Below are positions 15,267 through 22,437 of a DNA stretch of 33,564 nucleotides, in pieces. The translations under genes were made by a program, and so were the position numbers. Location of the stretch: positions 1 through 33,564 of the forward strand of contig NZ_LROS01000030.1 in assembly GCF_001675165.1 (NCBI RefSeq). The letters run 5' to 3'. The notes beneath the pieces are model-generated. The model had not been told where the DNA came from. It saw only the letters and a list, made by a program, of their open reading frames with translations, and searched no databases. Within the stretch, counting starts at the first letter, position 1; each line of letters opens with the position of its first letter. Source of the stretch: Clostridium ragsdalei P11. Lineage in GTDB: Bacteria > Bacillota > Clostridia > Clostridiales > Clostridiaceae.

Positions 15267-15341
15267 TTATTCTTTTAAGTCCCAATACGAATATTTTAAG
15301 AATTGTTCATATAAGTTATTTTGTTTATCTGTTTTCTCCAT
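15267..15341 (-). pseudogene. Short frame upstream of the zeta fragment
   Basis: A 24-codon frame (MEKTDKQNNLYEQFLKYSYWDLKE) lies directly before the zeta fragment in the same reading frame, separated from it by TAA-TAG. It has only a weak ribosome binding site. It may be the rest of a small partner protein or the degenerated N-terminal part of the same gene. Confidence 0.35.
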
Positions 15342-15422
15342 ATTAATTTCTCAAACAGATAATACTTTTATTATATTCTAATACATGGCTTATATAAATA
15401 ATTTTCTGCAAGTGTACATTCC

Positions 15423-15459
15423 ATGTTAAGGTTCAACCACAGTAAAATAGCCATTCCTT
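15423..15459. repeat. 37-base direct repeat, copy 2
   Basis: Second copy of the repeat at 15099-15135, 324 bases away and in the same orientation. The copies bracket the zeta-toxin fragment together with its probable promoter region. Confidence 0.65.
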
Positions 15460-15722
15460 ATTTTCATTATAACCCTAAAACCCTTAATAATAAAGGCATC
15501 AGCTGAAAATTTTCCAACCGTTTTTCAATTTTCATAAACTCAGCCAAAAAAGTGCCTCAATTCATTACATACCAATGCATTGAATCACATTTTACCTTCA
15601 AAGAGGTTGGAAAAAATCTGACCTGTATACTATCGAAAACATTAGGTAAGTCTTTCATTTAATAAAATAGCCTCTTATATAGTATTTTAGTTCATTTAAT
15701 GTTAAAGTATAAAAATAAAATA

Positions 15723-15753
15723 TTGACTCTAACATGGTGTGAGGCATTATTCT
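15723..15753 (+). promoter_or_regulatory. MerR-type promoter with 19-base spacer
   Basis: TTGACT (15723-15728) and TATTCT (15748-15753) are separated by 19 bases, longer than the normal 17. A small CTC-N11-GAG dyad lies in between. A 19-base spacer is the hallmark of promoters that MerR-family activators distort into an active shape. It lies 40 bases upstream of a MerR gene, so autoregulation is likely. Confidence 0.55.
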
Positions 15754-15794
15754 TAAATTGTAATTAGCAGTGATATTTTTAGGGAGTTGATTCT

Positions 15795-16607
15795 ATGTTT
15801 AAAATTGGAGATTTTTCTAAACTAACAATGGTATCTGTACGTATGCTTCGATATTATGATGAGGCAGGACTTTTTAAACCTGCTCAAATAGATACCTTAA
15901 CTGGATATAGGTATTATTCAGCTAAGCAAATTACTAAACTTAATCTCATCGTTTCCCTTCGTGATATGGGGTTTAATGTATCTGATATAGCGATTGCTAT
16001 AAATGAGCAATCTGATGAGAAATTGAAAGACATTTTAAAACAAAAAGAAGCTGAAGTGAAAAATAGTATTAAAGCTGAAGAAGAAAAACTAAGAAAAATC
16101 AATGCTAAAATTAAGAATTTGAAAAAGGAGAGAGTCAATATGAATTATAACGTTACACTAAAATCAGTACCATCATATAAGGTTATCTCATTAAGAGATA
16201 CTATACCATCCTATGATGTAGAAGGAATCCTCTGGCAAAGGTTAGGTGAATATATCCAAGATAAAAAGATTTCTTGTACTAATATTGCTTATGCCACCTA
16301 TCACGATGAAGATTATAAAGAAGGACCAGCTGATGTGGAAGTTGCAGTTGTTGTTGAAAAATTATTAAATGATGCTGATGGTTTTACTTTCAAAGAAACT
16401 GCACCAATAGACCAGGTTGTAAGCATCTTAGTTCCAGGTGAATTTTCAAATATTGCTCCTGCATATAATTATCTTGGACAATGGATTGAAGAAAATGGAT
16501 ACAGTATATGTGGTAGTGCCCGTGAATTACCTCTAAAAGGACCTTGTAATGAAGCAAACCCTAGTGATTACTTAACTGAAATACAAGTCCCAGTAAAAAA
16601 ATTATAA
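15795..16607 (+). CDS. MerR family regulator with GyrI-like effector domain
   Basis: This 270-residue protein has three parts. The winged helix-turn-helix (residues 1-70) is FKIGDFSKLTMVSVRMLRYYDEAGL. The coiled coil (about 75-115) is Lys/Glu-rich. A GyrI-like/AraC_E_bind ligand domain runs from about 120 to the end and finishes with the typical TEIQVPV strand. The design is that of BltR/BmrR-type drug-responsive activators. The ribosome binding site GGAG lies 10 bases before the ATG. The promoter has the 19-base MerR spacer. No obvious efflux target lies directly downstream, as an SRPBCC gene follows after a palindromic repeat. Confidence 0.92.
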   Translation: MFKIGDFSKLTMVSVRMLRYYDEAGLFKPAQIDTLTGYRYYSAKQITKLNLIVSLRDMGFNVSDIAIAINEQSDEKLKDILKQKEAEVKNSIKAEEEKLRKINAKIKNLKKERVNMNYNVTLKSVPSYKVISLRDTIPSYDVEGILWQRLGEYIQDKKISCTNIAYATYHDEDYKEGPADVEVAVVVEKLLNDADGFTFKETAPIDQVVSILVPGEFSNIAPAYNYLGQWIEENGYSICGSARELPLKGPCNEANPSDYLTEIQVPVKKL

Positions 16608-16619
16608 ACGGTGTTCTTG

Positions 16620-16651
16620 GCATCAGATGGAGTTTTAACTCCACCTGATAC
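16620..16651. repeat. Dispersed palindromic element, copy 2
   Basis: GCATCAGATGGAGTT / AACTCCACCTGATAC around a TT centre matches the element at 8741-8772. The two differences fall in one arm and leave G-T pairs in RNA, so folding is conserved. It lies 13 bases after a MerR stop codon, but without a following T-run. Confidence 0.7.
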
Positions 16652-16818
16652 ACTTCATTTGAATTCCCATCCATTGAATTTAAATGACTTAAAGCATCCC
16701 TATCCCCCAAATCAGTTGGAAAATGATCAACAAAATATAGTAATATATTGTATAAAATAGTATAATTTATTTGTACAGTATACGATAAATAGTAAATTTA
16801 TAAGGGAGAATGTGTATT

Positions 16819-17217
16819 ATGAAGGAATCAACTATTACAACGACATTTAAATCAGATATTAAAAAAGTATGGGAAGTAGTTACAAACAACAATAAATATG
16901 AGTGGCGAAGCGATTTAAGTAAAATTCATGTTTCAGAAGACGGAAACTATTTTACAGAATATACAAAAAATAATTTTCCTACTAAATTTAACATTACCTT
17001 AAAAAAGCCTTATGAGCGATATGAATTTGACATGTCTAATAAAAATATGAAGGGTCATTGGATTGGAACTTTTAGTCCTGCTAATAATGGTACCCAGATT
17101 GAATTTACAGAAAAAATATCAGTAAATAATCCTATAATGAATTTGTTTGCAGGTTTGTATCTAAAAAAACAGCAGTCACTTTATATAGCAGATTTAAAAA
17201 AGGAATTAGGTGAATAA
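16819..17217 (+). CDS. SRPBCC (polyketide cyclase-like) family protein
   Basis: This small protein of about 132 residues has the START/Bet v1-like pattern. It opens with ESTITTTFKSDIKKVWEVVTNNNKYEWRSD, continues with edge strands around FNITLKKPYERYEFDM and GHWIGTFSPANNGTQIEFTEKI, and ends in a long helix. These proteins bind hydrophobic ligands, and no specific reaction can be assigned. The start at MKESTI has GGGAG 9 bases upstream; an earlier ATG lies right against that site. A decayed copy of its 3' end occurs at 26232-26315. Confidence 0.8.
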   Translation: MKESTITTTFKSDIKKVWEVVTNNNKYEWRSDLSKIHVSEDGNYFTEYTKNNFPTKFNITLKKPYERYEFDMSNKNMKGHWIGTFSPANNGTQIEFTEKISVNNPIMNLFAGLYLKKQQSLYIADLKKELGE

Positions 17218-17231
17218 ATTTCATATTACTT

Positions 17232-17759
17232 TTATGTTGCTATGATGCGTTTATACATTATTTCTGCTGCATCTTTTGCTGAAATTTCATCTACATCTAT
17301 TTTATCTGTATCCATTTTTAGATAATTGTTTAACCTGGGCACACTTCTATCAATGACATCTTCTGTTCTGGTTCCATTTTCAATATCTTTTGTAATTCGT
17401 TCAATTAATGATTTTTCTGAACATATAAGAGAAAACTTATACACCTTACAGCCCTTCTCGTTTATTCTAGATAATACATCATCAAGAATACTTTGCATAT
17501 GCATTACCCAACAAAATATAATATTTTCATACTCCGAACATGAAATGAAATTATTTAGCATATATGTAATATTATCAATTACCATCCTTTTAGTTTCATC
17601 TGTAACGATGAAGGGTGACATATTCCAGCACCAATCACCATCAAGGAAGACACATTTAGGCAGCAGTTTTTGTAATTCTTTACTTGCTGCTGTCTTTCCT
17701 ACACCCATTGTTCCATTTATGAGAATAAGGTTTTTTGTCATTTTACCCTTGTCATTCAT
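17232..17759 (-). CDS. P-loop AAA-type nucleoside/nucleotide kinase-like protein
   Basis: This protein has about 175 residues. A Walker A GTMGVGKT at residues 16-23 is followed by a DGDW motif (about 42-45), as in small-molecule kinases related to shikimate, gluconate or chloramphenicol kinases. The lid region is ERITKDIENGTRTEDVIDRSV. The substrate is not clear. The start ATG at 17759 has GGAAG 9 bases before it, inside the last codons of the nitroreductase gene, so the two are cotranscribed. Confidence 0.8.
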   Translation of the reverse strand: MNDKGKMTKNLILINGTMGVGKTAASKELQKLLPKCVFLDGDWCWNMSPFIVTDETKRMVIDNITYMLNNFISCSEYENIIFCWVMHMQSILDDVLSRINEKGCKVYKFSLICSEKSLIERITKDIENGTRTEDVIDRSVPRLNNYLKMDTDKIDVDEISAKDAAEIMYKRIIAT

Positions 17760-17765
17760 AATCAA

Positions 17766-18308
17766 TTACTTCCAGCTTTCATAATGTATAATTTCTTCCA
17801 GTTTCTTTCGTGGACGAGGTTTAGGCTTTTCATCTGCATAACCAAGTGTGACAATTCCAACTACATATTTATCCTCAGGTATATTTAAAATTGGTCTTAT
17901 TTCATTTTGTACAAACCATCCAACCCAGCAAGTACCTAATCCCAGGTTATCAGCTCCAAGCAATATATGTTCTACAGAAATTGAAGTATCTCTAATTATC
18001 TGTTTAAGTTCCTCTTCCGGACTGTTTTCATCTAATGATACAGCTATTTTCTCATCTATTCTGCAGCGTATATCTGCTACACAAGCAATAAAAACTGGAG
18101 CAGAAAGCATCCATTTCTGATTATGACATACTCGTGATATTTTTTGCCTATTTGATTCTGATTTTACCACAATAAAATGCCACGGTTGAGTATTACTTCC
18201 TGATGGAGCAAGCCTTGCACCTTCAATCAACTGCAGTATTTTTTCATTTTCAACTTCTCTATCTATGTATTTTCTTATACTTCTGCGTGCTGAAATCTCT
18301 TCAATCAT
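17766..18308 (-). CDS. Nitroreductase family protein
   Basis: This 180-residue protein fits the single-domain NADPH/FMN nitroreductase family. The N-terminal ISARRSIRKYIDREV carries the Arg-Arg/Arg-Ser FMN contact. It continues with LAPSGSNTQPWHFIVV and ends in LGYADEKPKPRPRKKLEEI. A GLGTCWVGWF segment near residues 125-135 shapes the flavin site. It would reduce nitro, quinone or enone compounds with NAD(P)H in the cytosol. A P-loop kinase gene follows within a few bases. An AraC gene lies upstream on the same strand. Confidence 0.88.
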   Translation of the reverse strand: MIEEISARRSIRKYIDREVENEKILQLIEGARLAPSGSNTQPWHFIVVKSESNRQKISRVCHNQKWMLSAPVFIACVADIRCRIDEKIAVSLDENSPEEELKQIIRDTSISVEHILLGADNLGLGTCWVGWFVQNEIRPILNIPEDKYVVGIVTLGYADEKPKPRPRKKLEEIIHYESWK

Positions 18309-18369
18309 ATCATCCGCTTCCCTTCTTAATAATTATTTTAACATATCTTTATCCTTCAAACTTTTTTAA

Positions 18370-19248
18370 CTATGAATTACTACAGAAATTTTTTCTAAAA
18401 TTCAGCGGTGATACATTTTTAACTTTTTTATATATACGACTGAAATAATTTACATCACTAAATCCACAATTTAGTGCTATTTCTGTTATATTTAAATCAG
18501 TTTTTTGCAGCAATAAATCTGCTTTTTGTATTCTAAGATTATTTATGTAATTCGTTAGAGATCTACCTGTAATTTGTTTAAATGTCCTGCAAAAATGCTC
18601 TTTACTAATATGAGCCATTTCTGAAATTTCATCTAAAGTTATCTTTTCAGTAAAATTTTCGTTGATGTACAAAAATATATTTTTTAATCTGTTTAGATTA
18701 TCAACTCGACAGTTAAATTGCTTTGCTGTTAAAATTTTTTCAACATATTTTCTGAATAGCAGTACAATAATCTCATATATATATGCTTTTACAGCCAGTT
18801 CATATCCAAGCCTTTTTGAAAAATACTCCTCAATAATTTTATCTGCACAATTGAGTATTTCCTTATCATTTCTAACTAGATTTTTAAATAAAATAAGGTT
18901 CTTTGCCAGCGGTACCATAAACTTGGTCTGACAGGAATCCATCTGACTACTAAAGAGAAATGAAAGGTCAACCCTTATAATATAATATATTAAATTATCA
19001 CATAAGCTTTCACAGTAATGAAGTTCATTGCTGTTTACAATTATAAAATCCCCAGCTTTTACATGAATACTTTTATAATTGCACCTGATCAAAGCACTAC
19101 CATGGATAAAATAAAAAAATTGAAGATGCTCATGCCAATTTTCTTCAAATGTAGCTCCCAGCTTGTTAACTTTTACTTCGAATATATCTACAAAAAAATT
19201 TTTATCGGGCATGTCTTTATAATAATAATTAATTGGGGATTTATTCAT
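18370..19248 (-). CDS. AraC family transcriptional regulator
   Basis: This 292-residue protein has an N-terminal cupin-like sensor (about residues 30-100, with 'NWHEHLQFFYFIHGSALIRCNYKSI') and two AraC helix-turn-helix motifs near the end. The second motif ends in ITEIALNCGFSDVNYFSRIYKKVKNVSPLNFRK, the conserved AraC signature. The promoter region is shared with the divergently oriented multidrug exporter at 19404, which makes that exporter the most likely target. An arabinose-like sugar or a drug could be the ligand. Confidence 0.92.
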   Translation of the reverse strand: MNKSPINYYYKDMPDKNFFVDIFEVKVNKLGATFEENWHEHLQFFYFIHGSALIRCNYKSIHVKAGDFIIVNSNELHYCESLCDNLIYYIIRVDLSFLFSSQMDSCQTKFMVPLAKNLILFKNLVRNDKEILNCADKIIEEYFSKRLGYELAVKAYIYEIIVLLFRKYVEKILTAKQFNCRVDNLNRLKNIFLYINENFTEKITLDEISEMAHISKEHFCRTFKQITGRSLTNYINNLRIQKADLLLQKTDLNITEIALNCGFSDVNYFSRIYKKVKNVSPLNFRKNFCSNS

Positions 19249-19403
19249 AATTGCAGCACCAACCTATATCAATATAGTACTAATATTAATCAATATATTC
19301 AATGAAATTCAATACTTATATTGTTATTATATATCTAGATGTTTCACTAGTAAATATCAATAAAATACTACTGTTTTAAAAAGAAAGGGGTTATCTAACT
19401 AAC

Positions 19404-20858
19404 ATGGAATATAAAAATAAATACGGAATCTTACTTGTTGTTATATCTATGACTTTTATGTCCTGTCTTGTCTCTAATATTGTGAATGTAGCTCTACCTG
19501 TAATGTCAAAAAAACTTTCAGTACCCATGGTGTCTATAGAATGGGTTGTAGCAAGTTATATCATCTCAATTTGCTCAACTATTTTAATATTTGGAAGACT
19601 AGGTGATATAATAGGCAAAATGAAGGTATTTAAATTTGGAATGGTTGTCTTTACTATCACTTCTTTCATGTGCGGCATTTCAACTTCATTTACAGAGCTT
19701 ATTATATTTAGAATTATACAAGGCATTGGTGCTTCAGCTTACATGGCCAACAATCAAGGTATTATAACTCAGGTTTTCCCAAGAAATGAAAGAGGAAAAG
19801 CCCTTGGAATTTTGGCATCTTCTGTTGCCCTTGGAACTTTAATAGGATCACCTGCAGGTGGATTTATTACCTACTATCTAAGCTGGAATTATATATTTTT
19901 CGTCAATGTACCTATCGGGGTAATTGCATTTATCGCTGCTTTAAAAGTATTGCCTCATAGTAAAACCCAAAATAAAGAAATAAATAGTGAACTTGATGTA
20001 AAAGGATCAACCTTTATTTTCCTGTCAATGGTACTTTTATTTGGTTCCCTGATTCAAGGGCAGAAGGTCGGATATAAGAATCCTGTTATAATTACAATAT
20101 TTATTGTATCCATTCTATTTATAGCAGTATTTATTGTATTAGAAAATAAAATAGAAAAACCTCTCATACAAATGAAAATTTTTAAGAACAATGTATTTTC
20201 TCTAAGCTTGTTTTGTGCATCTATTTCATTCATTTGTCTAAGTGCTTCAACAATTATAATACCTTTTTATCTTCAGGATGCAATGAAACTAAACTCTAAT
20301 ATAACAGGTCTTATAATGATGGTACAGCCGCTAGTCATGGCTGTGATTTCTCCGCTTTCAGGAAACTTGTCAGACAAAATAGGATCCAAGCTTTTAAGTT
20401 TTTTAGGACTCTTGCTTATGAGTATAAGTTTTATATTCCTGTCATTTTTAAATCAATATTCTTCTATAACAAAGATTATAATTTATATTGTTGTATTAGC
20501 TTTAGGACAATCACTGTTTCAACCTTCAAATAATTCACTCATAATGTCAACAGTTCCTAAAAATGAACTGGGAATAGCCGGCAGTGTCAATTCTCTTGTG
20601 AGAAACTTAGGACAAATTATAGGAATTATACTTTCCACGAGTCTCCTATATAGTTTCATGAGCATTAAAATTGGATATCGTGTGACAGATTATGTTACAG
20701 GAAGAGATGATATTTTTGTATATGGAATGAGATATGTATATATTGTTCTGACTATTGTATGTGCCTTCGGAGCAGTGCTCACTGCTTTTAGAATGCATAA
20801 TAAAAAAAGCACACAAATAGATCAGTCATCTGCAGATGTACACGGTAAAAATTTTTAA
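19404..20858 (+). CDS. MFS multidrug transporter, DHA2 (14-helix) type
   Basis: This 484-residue protein is in the size range of EmrB/QacA-like exporters, with about 14 hydrophobic segments. Motif A appears as G64-RLGDIIGK, and motif C-like GTLIGSPAGGFIT lies about 90 residues later. The C-terminal half has the QPLVMAVISPLSGNLSDKIGSK repeat of motif A. Such pumps export drugs in exchange for protons. The ribosome binding site AAAGGGG lies 13 bases before the ATG. Divergent from the AraC regulator. Confidence 0.9.
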   Translation: MEYKNKYGILLVVISMTFMSCLVSNIVNVALPVMSKKLSVPMVSIEWVVASYIISICSTILIFGRLGDIIGKMKVFKFGMVVFTITSFMCGISTSFTELIIFRIIQGIGASAYMANNQGIITQVFPRNERGKALGILASSVALGTLIGSPAGGFITYYLSWNYIFFVNVPIGVIAFIAALKVLPHSKTQNKEINSELDVKGSTFIFLSMVLLFGSLIQGQKVGYKNPVIITIFIVSILFIAVFIVLENKIEKPLIQMKIFKNNVFSLSLFCASISFICLSASTIIIPFYLQDAMKLNSNITGLIMMVQPLVMAVISPLSGNLSDKIGSKLLSFLGLLLMSISFIFLSFLNQYSSITKIIIYIVVLALGQSLFQPSNNSLIMSTVPKNELGIAGSVNSLVRNLGQIIGIILSTSLLYSFMSIKIGYRVTDYVTGRDDIFVYGMRYVYIVLTIVCAFGAVLTAFRMHNKKSTQIDQSSADVHGKNF

Positions 20859-20992
20859 GAATGGCCTTCTGTATAGTATTTATTTCAAAGCATTTTAAAC
20901 AATATTTACAGCAGTAAAAGCAATAAAAAATGTAAAATTCTAAACTATAATATGATGTGAACTTAGAATTTAAAAAAGGAAGTGAAATAAAT

Positions 20993-21430
20993 TTGGTTAC
21001 TATAACTAAGATAACATATGATGATTTAAATGAATTATCAAATTTATATGAGGAACTTTTAGGTAAAAAAACGAATTTACAAAAATTCAAGGATAAGTTT
21101 ACATTAATTAATTCAAATAAAAACTATATATTAATTGGAGCAAAAGATAGTGATAATAATTTAGTTGGCTCATTATTAGGTATTATTTGCCAGGACCTTG
21201 GCGGCGAATGTAAGCCATTTATGGTTGTTGAGAATGTAATTGTAAAAAATAATTGTAGAAGGATGGGAATAGGAAAGACTCTAATGACTTTTATTGAAAA
21301 CTTTGCTAGGAAGAAAGACTGCTATTTTACCATGTTAGTATCGGCTTTCAAGAGGAAAGATGCTCATAAATTTTATGAATCAATTGGATATAACAATGAT
21401 GTCGTTAAAGGATTTAAAAAATATTTATAA
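20993..21430 (+). CDS. GNAT family N-acetyltransferase
   Basis: This protein of about 145 residues has the acetyl-CoA motif VENVIVKNNCRRMGIGKTLM and the C-terminal AHKFYESIGY segment typical of the fold. I place the start at a TTG at 20993 because AAAGGAAG lies 10 bases upstream. A GTG at 20957 would also be in frame but adds 12 residues without a site. Substrate unknown. It stands between the exporter and the thiamine salvage promoter. Confidence 0.8.
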   Translation: MVTITKITYDDLNELSNLYEELLGKKTNLQKFKDKFTLINSNKNYILIGAKDSDNNLVGSLLGIICQDLGGECKPFMVVENVIVKNNCRRMGIGKTLMTFIENFARKKDCYFTMLVSAFKRKDAHKFYESIGYNNDVVKGFKKYL

Positions 21431-21445
21431 TAAAGCAAAAAAAAT

Positions 21446-21474
21446 TTGCATACATGGAAAACATATGGTATGAT
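21446..21474 (+). promoter_or_regulatory. Promoter of the thiW-thiM unit
   Basis: TTGCAT (21446-21451) and TATGAT (21469-21474) are separated by 17 bases, a good vegetative promoter. Transcription should start at about 21480, directly before the TPP aptamer. Confidence 0.75.
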
Positions 21475-21479
21475 TTTCA

Positions 21480-21578
21480 TAAAAAGGGAGCATGCTTAAG
21501 CATGCTGAGAGGAAGTATATGCTTCGACCTATAACTTGATTCGGATAATGCCGACGTAAGGAAATATTTAATTTATGC
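21480..21578 (+). ncRNA. TPP riboswitch (canonical)
   Basis: All conserved parts are visible. A GCATGC-TTAA-GCATGC stem is followed by TGAGA (21506-21510) in the pyrimidine-sensing bulge. There is an extra stem GAAG/CTTC, then GACC, then CTTGAT, and the pyrophosphate-sensing element CGGATAATGCCG (21542-21553) with GTAAGGAAA after it. Thiamine pyrophosphate binding should favour the terminator at 21605-21640 and stop transcription of the salvage genes. The downstream transporter and kinase fit this control. Confidence 0.92.
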
Positions 21579-21604
21579 TGTTTTTGTATGTTTTATGAGT
21601 GTAG

Positions 21605-21640
21605 ATGGAATGTGCCTTACAAGGTATGTTCCATTTTTTA
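21605..21640 (+). terminator. Riboswitch-controlled terminator
   Basis: ATGGAATGTGCC and GGTATGTTCCAT form a 12-base-pair stem (three wobbles) with a 6-base loop, followed by TTTTTATATTT. It lies 27 bases after the TPP aptamer, the standard place for an attenuator. Confidence 0.85.
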
Positions 21641-21647
21641 TATTTAA

Positions 21648-21675
21648 AAAGCATTGGGGGAGCGCCCGGGGCTTT
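21648..21675 (+). other. GC-rich hairpin between terminator and second aptamer
   Basis: AAAGC-A-TTGGG / CCCGG-G-GCTTT closes a six-base loop GGAGCG. The 20 bases from 21656 are almost all G or C, which stands out strongly in this AT-rich genome. No T-run follows. It may be a separate structural element or part of the second riboswitch; function unknown. Confidence 0.45.
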
Positions 21676-21684
21676 AAAAAGTAC

Positions 21685-21782
21685 AACTAAATAGCGAGGG
21701 AACTTGTGTTTCAAGGTGAGAGGAAGCTTTTGAGCTTCGACCGACCAATATGATTTGTCATATAGGGAATTGCTATTTGGTT
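21685..21782 (+). ncRNA. Variant TPP-type aptamer lacking the pyrophosphate-sensing arm
   Basis: An 11-base-pair closing stem AACTAAATAGC / GCTATTTGGTT (one wobble) encloses a small stem CTTG / CAAG and the conserved TGAGA (21717-21721). A stem GAAGCT / AGCTTC and GACC follow. TGAGAGGAAG and GCTTCGACC are identical to the canonical TPP riboswitch 200 bases upstream, and AGGGAA (21764-21769) is also kept. However, the usual TGAT...GGATAATGCC region is replaced by a plain hairpin ATATGA-TTTG-TCATAT. It therefore looks able to hold the pyrimidine but not the pyrophosphate. A following segment CCT-A-C-AATAAT (21797-21806) could pair with the thiW Shine-Dalgarno region, but this is uncertain. Confidence 0.6.
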
Positions 21783-21867
21783 ACTCTAAAATTATGCCTA
21801 CAATAATGATGTTTATTTCCTATGTGACAACTCTAGAAAATAAATATTATTATGGAGGTATTTTATT

Positions 21868-22437
21868 ATGGAAAGAAACTCGAAACTATTAAAAAAACTT
21901 ATGCTGGCAATGATGGTGGCAATGGGAGTTGTCATTTCGCCAATTCTTCGTATAGAAGGAATGTGTCCTATGTCTTCTGTTATAAATATTACATGTGCAG
22001 TTTTTTTTGGACCTTGGTATGCGCTGCTTTGTGCTGTTTGTATTGGAATTATAAGAATGTTTCTTATGGGAATTCCACCTTTAGCTTTGACAGGTGCTGT
22101 TTTTGGAGCTTTTTTAGCAGGATTTTTATATAGAATATCTAAGAATACTTTGATTTTTGCAGTTTTAGGTGAAGTTATCGGAACAGGTATTATAGGTGCT
22201 GTTGTCTCATCGCCTATTATGACATATTTCTGGGGCAAAAAAGGACTTTCACTTATATTTTATATTCCTTTATTCTTTACTGCTACAATTATTGGTGGAA
22301 CAATTGCCTTTATTTTTTTAGGAGCATTAAGCAAAAATGGAATGCTTATAAAGATTCAGAAAGACTTGGGGGTAAAAGTCTATGACAAATCAACAGATAC
22401 CGATAAACAACCTATTGCAAATAAAACGCAATGTTAA
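21868..22437 (+). CDS. thiW: ThiW, thiazole (hydroxyethylthiazole) transporter S component
   Basis: This 189-residue protein has about five or six hydrophobic segments. It shows the ThiW pattern of an initial basic-hydrophobic KKLMLAMMVAMGVVISPIL, then GMCPMSSVINITCAVFFGPWYALLCA and a glycine-rich FMGIPPLALTGAVFGAFLAGF. ThiW is the substrate-binding membrane component of an ECF-type importer of the thiazole moiety of thiamine; it needs a shared energising module encoded elsewhere. The ATG has GGAGG 9 bases upstream. The end overlaps thiM by 56 bases. Expression should be controlled by two RNA elements upstream. Confidence 0.9.
   Translation: MERNSKLLKKLMLAMMVAMGVVISPILRIEGMCPMSSVINITCAVFFGPWYALLCAVCIGIIRMFLMGIPPLALTGAVFGAFLAGFLYRISKNTLIFAVLGEVIGTGIIGAVVSSPIMTYFWGKKGLSLIFYIPLFFTATIIGGTIAFIFLGALSKNGMLIKIQKDLGVKVYDKSTDTDKQPIANKTQC

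Larger units (their letters stand above)
14963..15794. other. Degenerate accessory stretch with repeats and gene fragments
   Basis: This 830-base region has no intact gene. It holds a zeta-toxin fragment (15102-15263), a 24-codon frame before it, and two copies of a 37-base direct repeat at 15099-15135 and 15423-15459. The right-hand inverted 14-mer lies at 15662-15675, and the MerR-type promoter of the next gene at 15723-15753. A 33-codon reading frame at 15557-15658 (minus) has no clear relatives that I recognise. Confidence 0.55.

Noticed and set aside
15557-15658. A 33-codon minus-strand frame (MKDLPNVFDSIQVRF...)
   Set aside because: It has no convincing ribosome binding site and lies in a degenerate repeat-rich region; no known family is visible.
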